From the NCBI RefSeq assembly GCF_038502225.1, contig NC_091298.1:31359496-31423495 (forward strand): a stretch of 64,000 nt of DNA, written 5' to 3'. The notes beneath the pieces are model-generated. The model worked only from the letters and a program-made list of their open reading frames with translations, was not told where the DNA came from and did no database searches. The position numbers were made by a program, and so were the translations under genes. Below, piece after piece: positions 44,395-55,460 of this stretch (positions are counted from its first letter, which is position 1; every line of letters starts with the position of its first letter). This DNA comes from Cherax quadricarinatus (Eukaryota > Arthropoda > Malacostraca > Decapoda > Parastacidae).

Positions 44395-44670
44395 CAGCGT
44401 AGTACGTACACCAGAGTTAATAAACACTACACGTACAAGGGGCTTCGCAAATATAGCACGTACAAGAAACTTCACGAACACTACATGTGTAATATACTTC
44501 ACCAACATTTCATATACAAGATTTTCAGAAACATTACACGTACAAAGAGCTTCACGAACACCACGAACAAGAAAATTCACGAACACTCCAAGGCTTCAAG
44601 GACACTACACACAAGAAGTTTCACAACCACTACACGTACAAGAGGCTTTGCACATTGTTTTATACATGTG
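44395..44670. repeat. About 30-bp degenerate tandem repeat
   Basis: Recurring ACACGTACAAGAGGCTTCAC plus GAACACT with strong divergence. Confidence 0.6.
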
Positions 44671-44970
44671 AACGTAACTACTGGTCATTTATTCGTAAAA
44701 CCCATACTAAATTTGATCTTATTTAATAAATGGGATTCGCATCTATTGGAAATTATGGGGACCCATAGCCTCGCAGAAGTAAATTTAAAAAAGGCTTCGA
44801 GGAGAAATAATTGGATTTCTTCCTAAAGCCGTTGAATATTCCACCTCTACCACTCCATCTTTTCTTATTGCAAAAATAGGTATATTTTATTACATAATAT
44901 AGTACACAAAGTTTAAAGGATATACTTTGACAGTGCAAAGATCTTTGAGTACACAATATATGGGGTTCGA

Positions 44971-45014
44971 GGGATGCATTACAAATACACAGATTTGTAT
45001 TTGTAATGCATCCC
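44971..45014 (+). repeat. Perfect 19-bp hairpin followed by poly(T)
   Basis: GGGATGCATTACAAATACA (44971-44989) pairs perfectly with 44996-45014 over a 6-nt loop, and a 16-T run follows at about 45019. A 45056 SINE starts shortly after. Function unknown. Confidence 0.8.
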
Positions 45015-45055
45015 TGATTTTTTTTTTTTTTTTTGTGAATAAAGAATCTAATTCA

Positions 45056-45270
45056 AGGCATTCCGTGGCTCGGTTTGTAGCGCACTCAGCTCATATACTG
45101 AGGGTCAGTGGTTTGATCGCCGGCACGGGTAGAAACGTTGTGCATGTTACCTTACACCTGTTTCCCTAGTTCACCTAGCAGTGTTAGTCGACTGTAGTGG
45201 GTCGTACCCCAGACGGTGGTAAAATACCTTAAAGAGGACTAGGTTTGAAATGAGCTGAGATAGAATAACA
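45056..45270 (+). repeat. tRNA-derived SINE
   Basis: A-box-like TGGCTCGGTTTGTAGCGCAC and B-box-like GGTTTGATCGCC are correctly spaced, followed by a body containing TTCACCTAGCAG and TTAGTCGACTG...GGGTCG. I recognise that body from a SINE common in decapod sequences. The tail is degenerate. Confidence 0.7.
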
Positions 45271-45416
45271 TCTCTAATAGCCTGTAAAAGTCATGTGTAA
45301 AAAAATATTCTTTCAGTTCTTTATGCCTTCTGAGGGGCACTGAAGACACTCTGGTGGACAGTACTTCAACTTTTGAGACAACAATAAAATATTGATAGGG
45401 AAAGAAACTGTTGAAG

Positions 45417-45545
45417 ACGAAGTAAAGGAAGAGAAGGAAGAGGAAGAAAGGAGAAGAAGAAGGGGAAGGAGAAGGTGTCGAAGGAGGAAGAGAAGGTAAA
45501 AGAAAAGGAAAGGCGGGAAGGAAAAGAAGAAGGGGAAAAAAATAG
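45417..45545 (+). repeat. Polypurine (GA-rich) tract
   Basis: About 125 bp almost entirely A/G on the plus strand. The Ser/Phe/Leu ORFs on the other strand are artefacts. Confidence 0.85.

Positions 45546-46735
<1,190 letters not shown>

Positions 46736-46782
<47 letters not shown>
46736..46782. repeat. (TA)n(CA)n compound microsatellite
   Basis: Short TA then CA runs between the MITE and an RTE fragment. Confidence 0.95.
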
Positions 46783-46784
<2 letters not shown>

Positions 46785-46897
46785 AAGTGGGGTAATTTAA
46801 TCCCACCCCTCTCCCGAACGCCCTAGCATTTACTTCTTCTACAACCCCATCTATAAATATATTAAACAACATGGTGACATTACACAAACCTGTCTAA

Positions 46898-46901
<4 letters not shown>
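46783..46901 (-). pseudogene. RTE-like RT fragment
   Basis: The minus-strand reading RQVCVMSP, then (shifted) FIDGVVEEVNARAFGRGV, aligns with RQGCVMSPWLFNIFIDRVVR of the RTE copy at 47640-50042. Only RT motif B and the next 20 codons remain, bordered by microsatellites on both sides. Confidence 0.75.

Positions 46902-46957
<56 letters not shown>
46902..46957. repeat. (TA)n microsatellite
   Basis: TA run. Confidence 0.98.
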
Positions 46958-46960
<3 letters not shown>

Positions 46961-47052
46961 ACCACTGTGAAAGAATAGAGAAGTTCCAAGCGCTTTCGTG
47001 ACTACTCACATTATCAAGGACGGTAGTACTTCCCTGGGTGGTTGCTGTCTAC

Positions 47053-47057
<5 letters not shown>
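46958..47057 (-). mobile_element. PLE-type terminal fragment with hammerhead-like core
   Basis: The minus strand carries TTGATAATGTGAGTAGTCAC then GAAAGCGCTTGG, the same block as at 51267-51298. Helix I pairs for only about three bases. It is bordered by (TA)n on both sides. Confidence 0.6.

Positions 47058-47135
<78 letters not shown>
47058..47135. repeat. (TA)n microsatellite
   Basis: TA run ending at a MITE terminus. Confidence 0.98.
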
Positions 47136-47139
<4 letters not shown>

Positions 47140-47303
47140 GTGCCGAATATGTAAAACTGGTCAATTAGCAAGAACTCATTTAAAATTAAGTTCTTTCCAA
47201 AATTTTCTCTTATACGTTTAAAGATATATTTTTTTTATTAATGTTAATGTAAAAAAAAAATAATTTTACTCCAAAAGAAACTTAGAAAAGTTACCTAACC
47301 TTT
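47136..47303 (+). mobile_element. TA-associated MITE, copy 5, truncated
   Basis: TGTCGTGCCGAATATG to TTACCTAACCTTT, in the copy 1 orientation. The second half is missing. Confidence 0.82.
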
Positions 47304-47639
47304 TTCCTCCATGAAGCAAAGCAGAATGTTTTATTCTTGCTGTCTTAAGCATAGACAACAATATACACTATCTTTACCATGATAATAAAGTGGGAGCAGG
47401 ATTTTCCTTAATTGTCCTGCTAAGGTAAGAGATGGACTGTCTCTTATTAAACTACACTTGGCACACTGGACCGCACGGAGCGGCGGTCCCTTGACCACAG
47501 GTCGTATACTGGTACTGCATCTGCGATCAATTACTCGCTGTAGCAGTAAACAAGATATTTGCCCCTTCTGAGAGGGCTGGGCCCCTCAGGGCTGAAAGGG
47601 GCTGAAGGGGCTGAAGGGGGCTGGTACCCCCCTCCTGGA
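47304..47639. other. No gene recognised
   Basis: Ends with a short GGGGCTGAA repeat (about 47590-47625). Confidence 0.35.
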
Positions 47640-50042
47640 GAAAATTCCTCCACAAATGGGATTAAATCTGGAGTATCTGAGAGAGTTAGAGCTAAGGAAG
47701 GGGCAGCAATAATGTTGAAGTTTCAGTTATGGAAGGAGAAAAGAGAATACGAAAGTGTAAATTCAAGGGTTATATGGATTAAAGTAAAGGTTGGATGCGA
47801 AAAGTGGGTCATAATAAGCGTGTATGCACCTGGAGAAGAGAGGAATGTAGAGGAGAGAGAGAGAGATTTTGGGAGATGTTAAGTGAATGTATAGGAACCT
47901 TTGAACCAAGTGAGAGAGTAATTGTGGTACGGGACCTGAATGCTAAAGTAGGAGAAACTTTTAGAAAGGGTGTGGTAGGTAAGTTTGGGGTGCTAGGTGT
48001 AAATGATAATGGGAGCAATTTGATTGAGCTTTGTATAGAAAGGGGTTTAGTTATAGGTAATACATATTTTAAGAAAAAGAGGATAAATAAGTATACAAGA
48101 TATGATGTAGGGCGAAATGACAGTAGTTTGTTGGATTATGTATTGGTAGATAAAAGACTGTTGAGTAGACTTCAGGATGTACATGTTTATAGAGGGGCCA
48201 CAGATATATCAGATCACTTTTTAGTTGTAGCTACACTGAGAGTAAAAGGTAGATGGGATTCAAGGAGAATAGAAGCATCAGGTAAGAGAGAGGTGAAGGT
48301 TTATAAACTAAAAGAGGAGGCAGTTAGGGTAAGATATAAACAACTATTGGAGGATAGATGGGCTAATGAGAGCATAGGCAATGGGGTCGAAGAGGTATGG
48401 GGTAGGTTTAAAAATGTAGTGTTAGAGTGTTCAGCAGAAGTTTGTGGTTACAAGAAAGTGGGTGCGGGAGGGAAGAGGAGTGATTGGTGGAATGATGATG
48501 TAAAGAGAGTAGTAAGGGAGAAAAAGTTAGCATATGAGAAGTTTTTACAAAGTAGAAGTGATGCAAGGAGGGAAAAGTATATGGAGAAAAAGAGAGAGGT
48601 TAAGAGAGTGGTGAAGCAATGTATAAAGAGAGCAAATGAGAGAGTGGGTGAGATGTTATCAACAAATTTTGTTGAAAATAAGAAAAAGTTTTGGAGTGAG
48701 ATTAACAAGTTAAGGAAGCCTAGAGAACAAATGGATTTGTCAGTTAAAAATAGGAGAGGAGAGTTATTAAATGGAGAGTTAGAGGTATTGGGAAGATGGA
48801 GGGAATATTTTGAGGAATTGTTGAATGTTGATGAAGATAGGGAAGCTGTGATTTTGTGTATAGGGCAAGGAGGAATAACATCTTGTAGGAGTGAGGAAGA
48901 GCCAGTTGTGAGTGTGGGGGAAGTTCTTGAGGCAGTAGGTAAAATGAAAGGGGGTAGGGCAGCTGGGATTGATGGGATGAAGGTAGAAATGTTAAAAGCA
49001 GGTGGGGATATAGTTTTGGAGTGGTTGGTGCTATTACTTAATAAATGTATGGAAGAGGGTAAGGTACCTATGGATTGGCAGAGAGCATGCATAGTTCCTT
49101 TGTATAAAGGCAAAGGGGACAAAAGAGATTTTCAAAAATTATAAGTCTGTTGAGTATACCTGGTAAAGTGTATGGTAGAGTTATTATTGAAAGAATTAAG
49201 GGTAAGACGGAGAATAGGATAGCAGATGAACAAGGAGGCTTTAGGAAAGGTAGGGGGTGTGTGGACCAGGTGTTTACAGTGAAACATATAAGTGAACAGT
49301 ATTTAGATAAGGCTAAAGAGGTCTTTGTGGCATTTATGGATTTGGAAAAGGCGTATGACAGAGTGGATAGGGGGCAATGTGGCAGATTTTGCAGATGTAT
49401 GGTATAGGAGGTAGGTTACTGAAAGCAGTGAAGAGTTTTTACGAGGATAGTAAGGCTCAAGTTAGAGTATGTGGGAAAGAGGGAGATTATTTCCCAGTAA
49501 AAGTAGGCATTAGACAAGGATGTGTAATGTCACCGTGGTTGTTCAATATATTTATAGATCGGGTTGTAAGGGAAGTAAATGAGAGGGTCTTGGCAAGCGG
49601 TGTGAAGTTAAAAGTTAAAGAATCACACATAAAGTGGGAGTTGTCACAGTTGCTCTTTGCTGATGACACTGTGCTCTTGGGTGATTCTGAAGAGAAGTTG
49701 CAGAGGTTGGTGGATGAATTTGGTAGGGTATGTGAAAGAAGAAAATTGAAAGTGAATACAGGAAAGAGTAAGGTTATGAGGATAACAGAAAGATTAGGTG
49801 ATGAAAGATTGGATATCAGATTGGAGGGAGAGTGTATAGAGGAGGTGAATGTATTCATATATTTGGGATTGGACGTGTCAGCCGATGGGTCTATGAAAGA
49901 TGAGGTGAATCATGGAATTGATGATGGGAAAAGGGTGATTGGTGCACTTAGGAGTCTGTGGAGACAAAGAACTTTGTCCTTGGAAGCAAAGAGGGGAATG
50001 TATGAAAGTATAGTTTTACCAGTGCTCCTGTATGGGTGTGAA
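47640..50042 (+). pseudogene. RTE-like non-LTR ORF (endonuclease-RT), frameshifted and 3'-truncated
   Basis: Endonuclease blocks: ISVYAPGEERNVEERE, RDLNAKVGETFRKGVVGKFG, SSLLDYVLVDKRLLS, DISDHFLVVATL. RT blocks: SLLSIPGKVYGRVIIERI (N-terminal part lost to a deletion), EQGGFRKGRGCVDQVFTVKH, FVAFMDLEKAYDRVDR, GIRQGCVMSPWLFNIFIDR, LFADDTVLLG and the C-terminal LWRQRTLSLEAKRGMYESIV. Frameshifts lie near 47870 (in a GAGAGA run), 49125-49150 and about 49375. The FADD motif is intact. The copy ends abruptly at YGCEA, where PLE sequence starts. The single-ORF architecture and motifs fit the RTE group; such ORFs are often mislabelled as craniofacial development protein 2. Confidence 0.9.
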
Positions 50043-50044
50043 GC

Positions 50045-51061
50045 ATGCGTGATGCAAAATTTGTATTTAATGATAAGTTTTACACTCAGAAATTTGGTAT
50101 GGCAATGGGGAATCCTCTTTCACCTTTTCTTAGTAACCTATGCATGGAATTTTTTGAAACAAGGCTGCTAAACACAATCCTCCCTAATAGAGCTAAATGG
50201 TTCAGATATGTTGATGATATTTTGTGTCTTATTCCTAAGAATGTAGATATACACCATTTCCTTGGGAAATTAAATAGCTTAGCCCATTCTATAAACTTTA
50301 CTGTTGAGTTTGCAGAAAATAACTCATTGCCTTTTCTAGATGTTTTAATTATTATGGGTAATAATGAATTCAAATTTAAAATTTACAGAAAACCTACAAA
50401 TAATCTTCACGTATCTTTACGTATTTGTAATCCAGAGTTCATAGATGAGGAAATATCCAAAATTTATGAAATAGGTAACGGTCTGAAATACCCAAGAAAC
50501 GTAATTGATAAATCTTTTAAAACTGCTAGAAATACTTTTTACAATCCAAAAAGGGACAACCAGCCTTATTCAACTAAAAATATGTTGGTTCTCCCTTACC
50601 ATGAAAACTTGGTTGATATACCTTCTCTTCTTAAGACTTTTAATATCAAAGTTGTATTTAAGAATCTTGATACAGTAAAAAAACTTTTGATAAAGAATTC
50701 CCCCCAAAATACTGACGGATGTGTCTATAAGATTCCTTGTAAAATTTGCGATCAAGTTTATTACGGTCAAACTGGTAAAAGTCTCGAACTAAGATTAAAA
50801 CTACATAAATATAGCATTAGAACTGGACAAGATTCCAATGCTCTATTTATTCATGTGAAAGATTTTAACCACCCAATTGATTTTCAAAAAGTTGAAAAAG
50901 TTGTATCAAGCAAGTCCATGGTCGACAGGAATATAATTGAATCTTGTTTCATAAAAATCAATTTTGACAATAATATGAATATTTCCTTTGGTTTATATAA
51001 ATTAGATCCATTTATAATTAATAGAATTTGGGAAGAATTTATTAATGCATTGGACAAATAA
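50045..51061 (+). pseudogene. PLE reverse transcriptase C-terminal part plus GIY-YIG endonuclease
   Basis: A 338-codon open frame. Residues 1-100 are the end of a Penelope-type RT: KFGMAMGNPLSPFLSNLCME, catalytic YVDD (55-58), NSLPFLDVLI, then YRKPTNN. About 25 residues expected between YRKPTNN and LRICNPEF are missing without loss of frame. After a linker, residues about 220-320 form a GIY-YIG nuclease: GCVYKIPCKICDQVYYGQTG, LELRLKLHKYSIRTG, and the catalytic Glu in RNIIESCF. PLEs use the nuclease to open target DNA and the telomerase-related RT to copy RNA. The N-terminal RT half is absent, so it is not functional. The first Met is internal to the original protein. Confidence 0.9.
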
Positions 51062-51261
51062 TAAATTTTAAAATTTTTAATTCTTGTGTAGAATAGTTTG
51101 TTGGTGTGTTGTGTGAAGGACCTGTCTAGTTGGGCCAGCGGGCCTGCTGCAGTGTTTCCTTTATTATGAATCGCACGTCAGGTGTTGCTTTGTTGTGGGA
51201 TGTGATAGTGAGGTGTCGGCTAGGCCCTTTGTATGCCTTCCTTTGATGCATTACTTTCATT

Positions 51262-51301
51262 GTTCCTTGATAATGTGAGTAATCACGAAAGCGCTTGGAA
51301 T
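51262..51301 (+). ncRNA. Hammerhead-like fold in PLE 3' flank
   Basis: Helix I arm GTTCC (51262-51266), core TTGATAA (51267-51273), extra T, helix II GTGA-GTAA-TCAC (51275-51286), GAA (51287-51289), six-base palindrome AGCGCT (51290-51295), T, helix I arm GGAAT (51297-51301). Helix I pairs over five bases including one G-U. C3 and G8 of the consensus core are changed. It lies directly in the flank of a PLE coding region, which ties the motif to PLEs. Confidence 0.5.
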
Positions 51302-51328
51302 TTCTCTATTCTTTCACAGTGGTTGTTT

Positions 51329-51330
<2 letters not shown>

Positions 51331-51419
<89 letters not shown>
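51331..51419. repeat. (TA)n microsatellite
   Basis: About 45 TA units. Confidence 0.98.
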
Positions 51420-51423
<4 letters not shown>

Positions 51424-51845
51424 CAAACCAGCCATATCCCACCAAGGCAGGGTGGCCCAAAAAGATAAACGAAAGTTTCTCTTTTTAAATTTAGTAATTT
51501 ATACAGGAGAAGGGATTACTAGCCCCTGACTCCCGGCATTTTAGTCGCATCTTCAACATGCATGGCTTACAGAGGAAGAATTCTGTGCCACTTCCCCATG
51601 GAGATAAAAGGAATTAAAAAAGAACAAGAACTAGTAAGGAAATAGAAGAAAACCCAGTGGGGTGTGTATATATATGCTTGTACATGTATGTGTAGTGTGA
51701 CCTAAGTGTAAGAAGAAGTAGCAAGACGTATCTGAAATCTTGCATGTTTATGAGATAGAGAAAAGACACCAGCAATCCTACCATCATGTAAAACAAGTGT
51801 AGGCTTCCGCTTTACAATCACTTGGCAGGACGTTGAGTTTGGATT
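51420..51845. repeat. Dispersed repeat with CCCACCAAGGCAGGGTGGCC block
   Basis: Shares its first 40 bp with the RTE-type 3' end at about 3060. The remainder (ATGGCTTACAGAGGAAGAAT, CTTGTACATGTATGTGTAG, ACTCACTTGGCAGGACG-type end) matches a repeat I recall from decapod sequence. No coding capacity. Confidence 0.5.
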
Positions 51846-52612
51846 GTAATTTGTGATAGGTTGTGGAGTTCTGGGGATGGTTCTGTGTGTGCTTGCTCTT
51901 GTTGCTCTGCCCTGCTCTGATTGATCTCTGCTGGTTCCGCCCTTGTCTCCCTTCCTAGCTCCTTTCGCTTATGTGTCCTCTCCCTCAGCTGCTGTCATTC
52001 TGCTTGTGTTCTGTCTCTGTCTGGGAACACTCTCTTGTATTCTGCCGAGTACTTCAACCATGGTTTCTCTTGGAGGATCCTGTTCCGCACTGTTTCTGTC
52101 CTGAAAATCAGCTTGATCAGTCGTTTTCTCCCCTTCAAGTACCCCCCTATTCTCTGAAAATTTACACTTTCGTCTATGTCTTCTTAACCTATTTCTGTGA
52201 TGATGTTCTAAATCTCCTTTCTTTCTGCCTTCCGTCTTTCAGTGTGTTTCCTTCCCTCGCTCTCCTGAAGCCCATGAATAAACACTGACTTTGCTCTTTC
52301 CTCCTCCCATTGCCTTTCCCTCTGTGACTCTGGTTCCTGTCTGTACATGACCATTCTCTCCCTTGTTTTTCCAGTAGCTCTTGGTATCATGGTTGTGCCT
52401 CTGCATTTGACCTATCACCCTTTCCATCTGCACCCAGCTGCTCTTCCCTTTCACTCCTTGGCCCTGCTTGGCAGGCTGATATGACCTTAGCAAAATTCAT
52501 GTCTCCTTCCTTCCTGTTCGGCCTCTCAGGTTCATATGCTGTGTCTTCTCTGGTCACTGCCCCTGTAACTCGCTTCAGCCTGTTTACCTCATCTTCTAAG
52601 ACCCTTATCCTG
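51846..52612 (-). pseudogene. CR1-B ORF1 decayed fragment
   Basis: Aligns with 38759-39570 of the intact element on the same strand. SKVSVYSWASGE and RWGGKAMSVFIHGLQE-like readings reproduce the RRM-like part (KSVFIHGLQE in frame -2), with several frameshifts. It stops at the codons before KIRVLE, replaced by a microsatellite. Confidence 0.88.
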
Positions 52613-53066
<454 letters not shown>

Positions 53067-53119
53067 CTGCGGCAGGTCCTCGGATCACGAACAACACCTA
53101 GCTCTGCTGGGTGCATGAT

Positions 53120-53212
53120 CTTTGTAGGATCGATGGCAGAGTGGATAAGGTGACATGTACATTGTATTGTCTCTTGACGCGGGACAATGTTTCAAAACCA
53201 CTTATTTCGTCG
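53120..53212 (+). repeat. tRNA-derived pseudogene or SINE head
   Basis: ATGGCAGAGTGGATAAGGTG is a good A box and TGTTTCAAAACC, about 50 nt on, a damaged B box (consensus GGTTCRANNCC). No complete cloverleaf. Confidence 0.45.
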
Positions 53213-53218
53213 TTTCAT

Positions 53219-53281
<63 letters not shown>
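53219..53281. repeat. (TA)n microsatellite
   Basis: TA run. Confidence 0.98.
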
Positions 53282-53282
<1 letters not shown>

Positions 53283-53526
53283 TACTGTTAATATGTTGGG
53301 GGCTCTTTCCTATTCCTTTTATGTATCTATAGGCTCTTGTGCTTGTCTCCAGGATGGATATGGAGTGAAGACTGGTTTAAACCATGGTAGCAGTTACCAA
53401 AAATATGGTTTAAAAAGACATTAGAAAGCATGTTGGTCGTAGAACCTTGATAACTTCTCACACAGAGTCACTAAAATTTAGGCCACTATCCATATATATA
53501 TATGCTGTCATTTTCATTTCTGTGCG
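53282..53526. other. No gene recognised
   Basis: Includes the near-palindrome GGTTTAAACCATGG at about 53375. Confidence 0.35.
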
Positions 53527-53566
53527 TTAGAAGTGATCAAGATCTTAAGAGCGAAACGTTTTCTAG
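53527..53566 (+). ncRNA. Hammerhead-like fold at a PLE-type end
   Basis: Helix I arm TTAGAA (53527-53532), core GTGATCA (C3 and G8 changed), extra A, helix II GATCTTAAGAGC, GAA (53553-53555), palindrome ACGT (53556-53559), T, helix I arm TTCTAG (53561-53566). Helix I pairs over at least five bases. An AATAAAC tail follows. Confidence 0.42.
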
Positions 53567-53699
53567 TCTATATGTCGTAAACAATAAACTAGCCGCTTCG
53601 GCGATTAGATCCATTCTTCTCTTTCCGAGTATTGTTCAGTGAGGTTCATTCTTTGTAAGTGTTTGTCTGGAATGTCTGATCTTGTCAGCTGTAGTGTCA

Positions 53700-53885
53700 A
53701 GACTTGCTGTTAATATGATTATTATCGCTTTATGACAACAGTAATCCCACGTGTGTCATACAAAGCCTAGGGAGTGGGAGGTAAACAGGTTTGGTCCTAG
53801 AGAAAAGGGAGGGTAGCTTCAAGTCATTGGATCAAGAACCTTGCACCGTTATCGAGGCACCCCTCTGAAGGAATGAAGATTGTGA
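53700..53885 (+). repeat. Dispersed repeat S2, second copy
   Basis: Homologous to 43065-43250: AGTGGGAGGTAAACAGG, ATCAAGAACCTTGCACCG, ATCGAGGCACCCCTCTGAAGG. Confidence 0.55.
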
Positions 53886-54278
53886 TAAAATCTAAACACA
53901 GTAGCTTCCCTGCTGCCAAATCAGAGAACATCACCTGAGGGCTCGTCACGACCGGAGCTAAGAGCCACTTTTCTTAGAATCTCAATTCGACTTAAATGCA
54001 ACTTTATTCTCACTCCTCCATTCGTTGTGTCGTTCTACCTTGACTCTCATTTTCTTCCCTTGTGCACCCCACTCATAAACTTTTATTACAAGGTCTGGTA
54101 TGGGGATGGAGGGACGGTGGTGGGGGGGGGGGTCTTATCGCCTGCACCACTCGCCTTGTTTCCACAGACTGGGGCTCCAGTAAGGAGCTAACGCGATTAT
54201 GATGAAGCTGAAGAGGTAGTTCTTTTTTATGGACCCAAATTGCGTACACCAGCAGTCTCCTGTTACCATACTTTATAT
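53886..54278. other. No gene recognised; G-run
   Basis: A run of about 13 G with one T near 54118-54132. Confidence 0.35.
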
Positions 54279-54350
54279 CAGTGGCTTTCAAATTGGGTTC
54301 CACGGAACCCTGGGGTTCTACAGAGGCTTGTTGGTGTTCCATGAGATTTT
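54279..54350 (+). mobile_element. hAT-type MITE end, fragment
   Basis: CAGTGGCTTTCAAATTGGGT then TCCACGGAACCCTGGGGTTC resembles the first 60 bp of hAT non-autonomous elements (CAGTGGTTCCCAAAC..., GGAACCCTxGGGTTCC). No matching second end or 8-bp duplication was found. Confidence 0.4.
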
Positions 54351-54514
54351 CCATATCTCTCTCCTTAATTTTTTGATGAAAGAGTAACTGACAACGTAGA
54401 AAAACATATGAACTGAGGGTCTTTGAGATACAGTTGAAGAATTTTAATGTGCATGATGAGAGTTCTAGGAGTCGGAACTGTCGTCGAGAACTGGCAACTT
54501 TATTAAGGTTTTAG

Positions 54515-54551
54515 GCAGCGCTGTACGACCCTTGTGGGTTTAACACTTTTG

Positions 54552-54586
<35 letters not shown>

Positions 54587-54592
54587 AAATTT
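54515..54592. repeat. S2 repeat fragment with (AAT)n
   Basis: GGCAGCGCTGTACGACCCTT is the start of S2, followed by (ATA)n at 54551-54590. Confidence 0.55.
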
Positions 54593-55082
54593 CTTATACT
54601 GTATGTGTCTTTCCACTGTCACAACCAGAAACGGAAGTGTGGTTTATAAACCCTGGTAATGTTCAAACACTGCTCGCTCTGGTTTATCATGCTTGGTTGT
54701 TAGTGTTTCTAGGGTTTAGTTCTCTTGCTTCACGAGAGTTATAATAATGTTTTTGTTTTAATGCATTATATTTCTGTTTTGTGTTTCATTGCAAGTAATA
54801 TAACAATCACGATGATATCATTGATATCTAGTAAACAGTTTTTTCTCTAGGCTAATTTAATGAAGCAACATTAAAACGTAATATATTGTGTCAGTAAGGA
54901 TAATTTTTACTATATTTACATGTGGGTTTATAGCAAAATTAAAATGAACGATGTTGATAAACTAAGAGGCATTATAAAGATGCGTATAATGTCCCGGTCT
55001 GAGGCGAGAGATTGTTGTGGAGTGGAGGAGAGAGTACGATAGCCAGCGAGTATTAGGGCAGCCTCCTCTCCTTCATTTTCTC
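54593..55082. other. No feature recognised
   Basis: AT-rich with no supported ORF. Confidence 0.35.
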
Positions 55083-55175
55083 TCTTCTTCTTCTTCTTCT
55101 TCTTCTTCTTCTTCTTCTTCTTCTTCTTCTTCTTCTTCTTCTTCTTCTTCTTCTTCTTCTTCTTCTTCTTCTTCA
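55083..55175. repeat. (TTC)n microsatellite
   Basis: About 30 uninterrupted TTC units, a homopurine/homopyrimidine tract. Confidence 0.98.
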
Positions 55176-55311
55176 GCGCCGCTGCCGCCGTCTTCAACAT
55201 CACCACTTTCATTCTTCTTGTTATTCTTGTTTTTGTTGTTAATATTGTTGTTGCTGATACTACTGTTGCAGCTGCTGTTGATATTGTTAATGTTGCAGTT
55301 GTTCTTGTTGA

Positions 55312-55358
<47 letters not shown>
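55176..55358. repeat. TTG/TTA-rich tract ending in (TTA)n
   Basis: Imperfect GTTGTTGATATTG words then (ATT)n at 55313-55358. Asn- and Leu-run ORFs are artefacts. Confidence 0.9.
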
Positions 55359-55359
<1 letters not shown>

Positions 55360-55460
55360 TGAGCAGCAATAAAATCATAAGGCTACTTGGGAAATAGTCA
55401 GCAATGTCGTTTTATTATAGAAATGAAAGGTTATCTCAATTCCTTGGATGAAAAGCCTTC

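Larger units (their letters stand above)
50043..51330 (+). mobile_element. Penelope-like element, 5'-truncated, with GIY-YIG
   Basis: Contains the coding remnant 50045-51061 and a 3' flank ending in a hammerhead-like fold (51262-51301) and TTTCACAGTGGTTG before (TA)n. The left border is fused to the RTE pseudogene through GCATGCGTGATG-type microhomology. Confidence 0.85.

Noticed and set aside
47795..49144. Host gene similar to craniofacial development protein 2
   Set aside because: Such database names usually come from misannotated RTE-type ORFs. Here endonuclease and RT motifs show it is a retrotransposon.
54279..54618. Complete hAT MITE ending at TTCCACTG near 54618
   Set aside because: Only six terminal bases match, flanking octamers differ, and an S2 fragment lies between.
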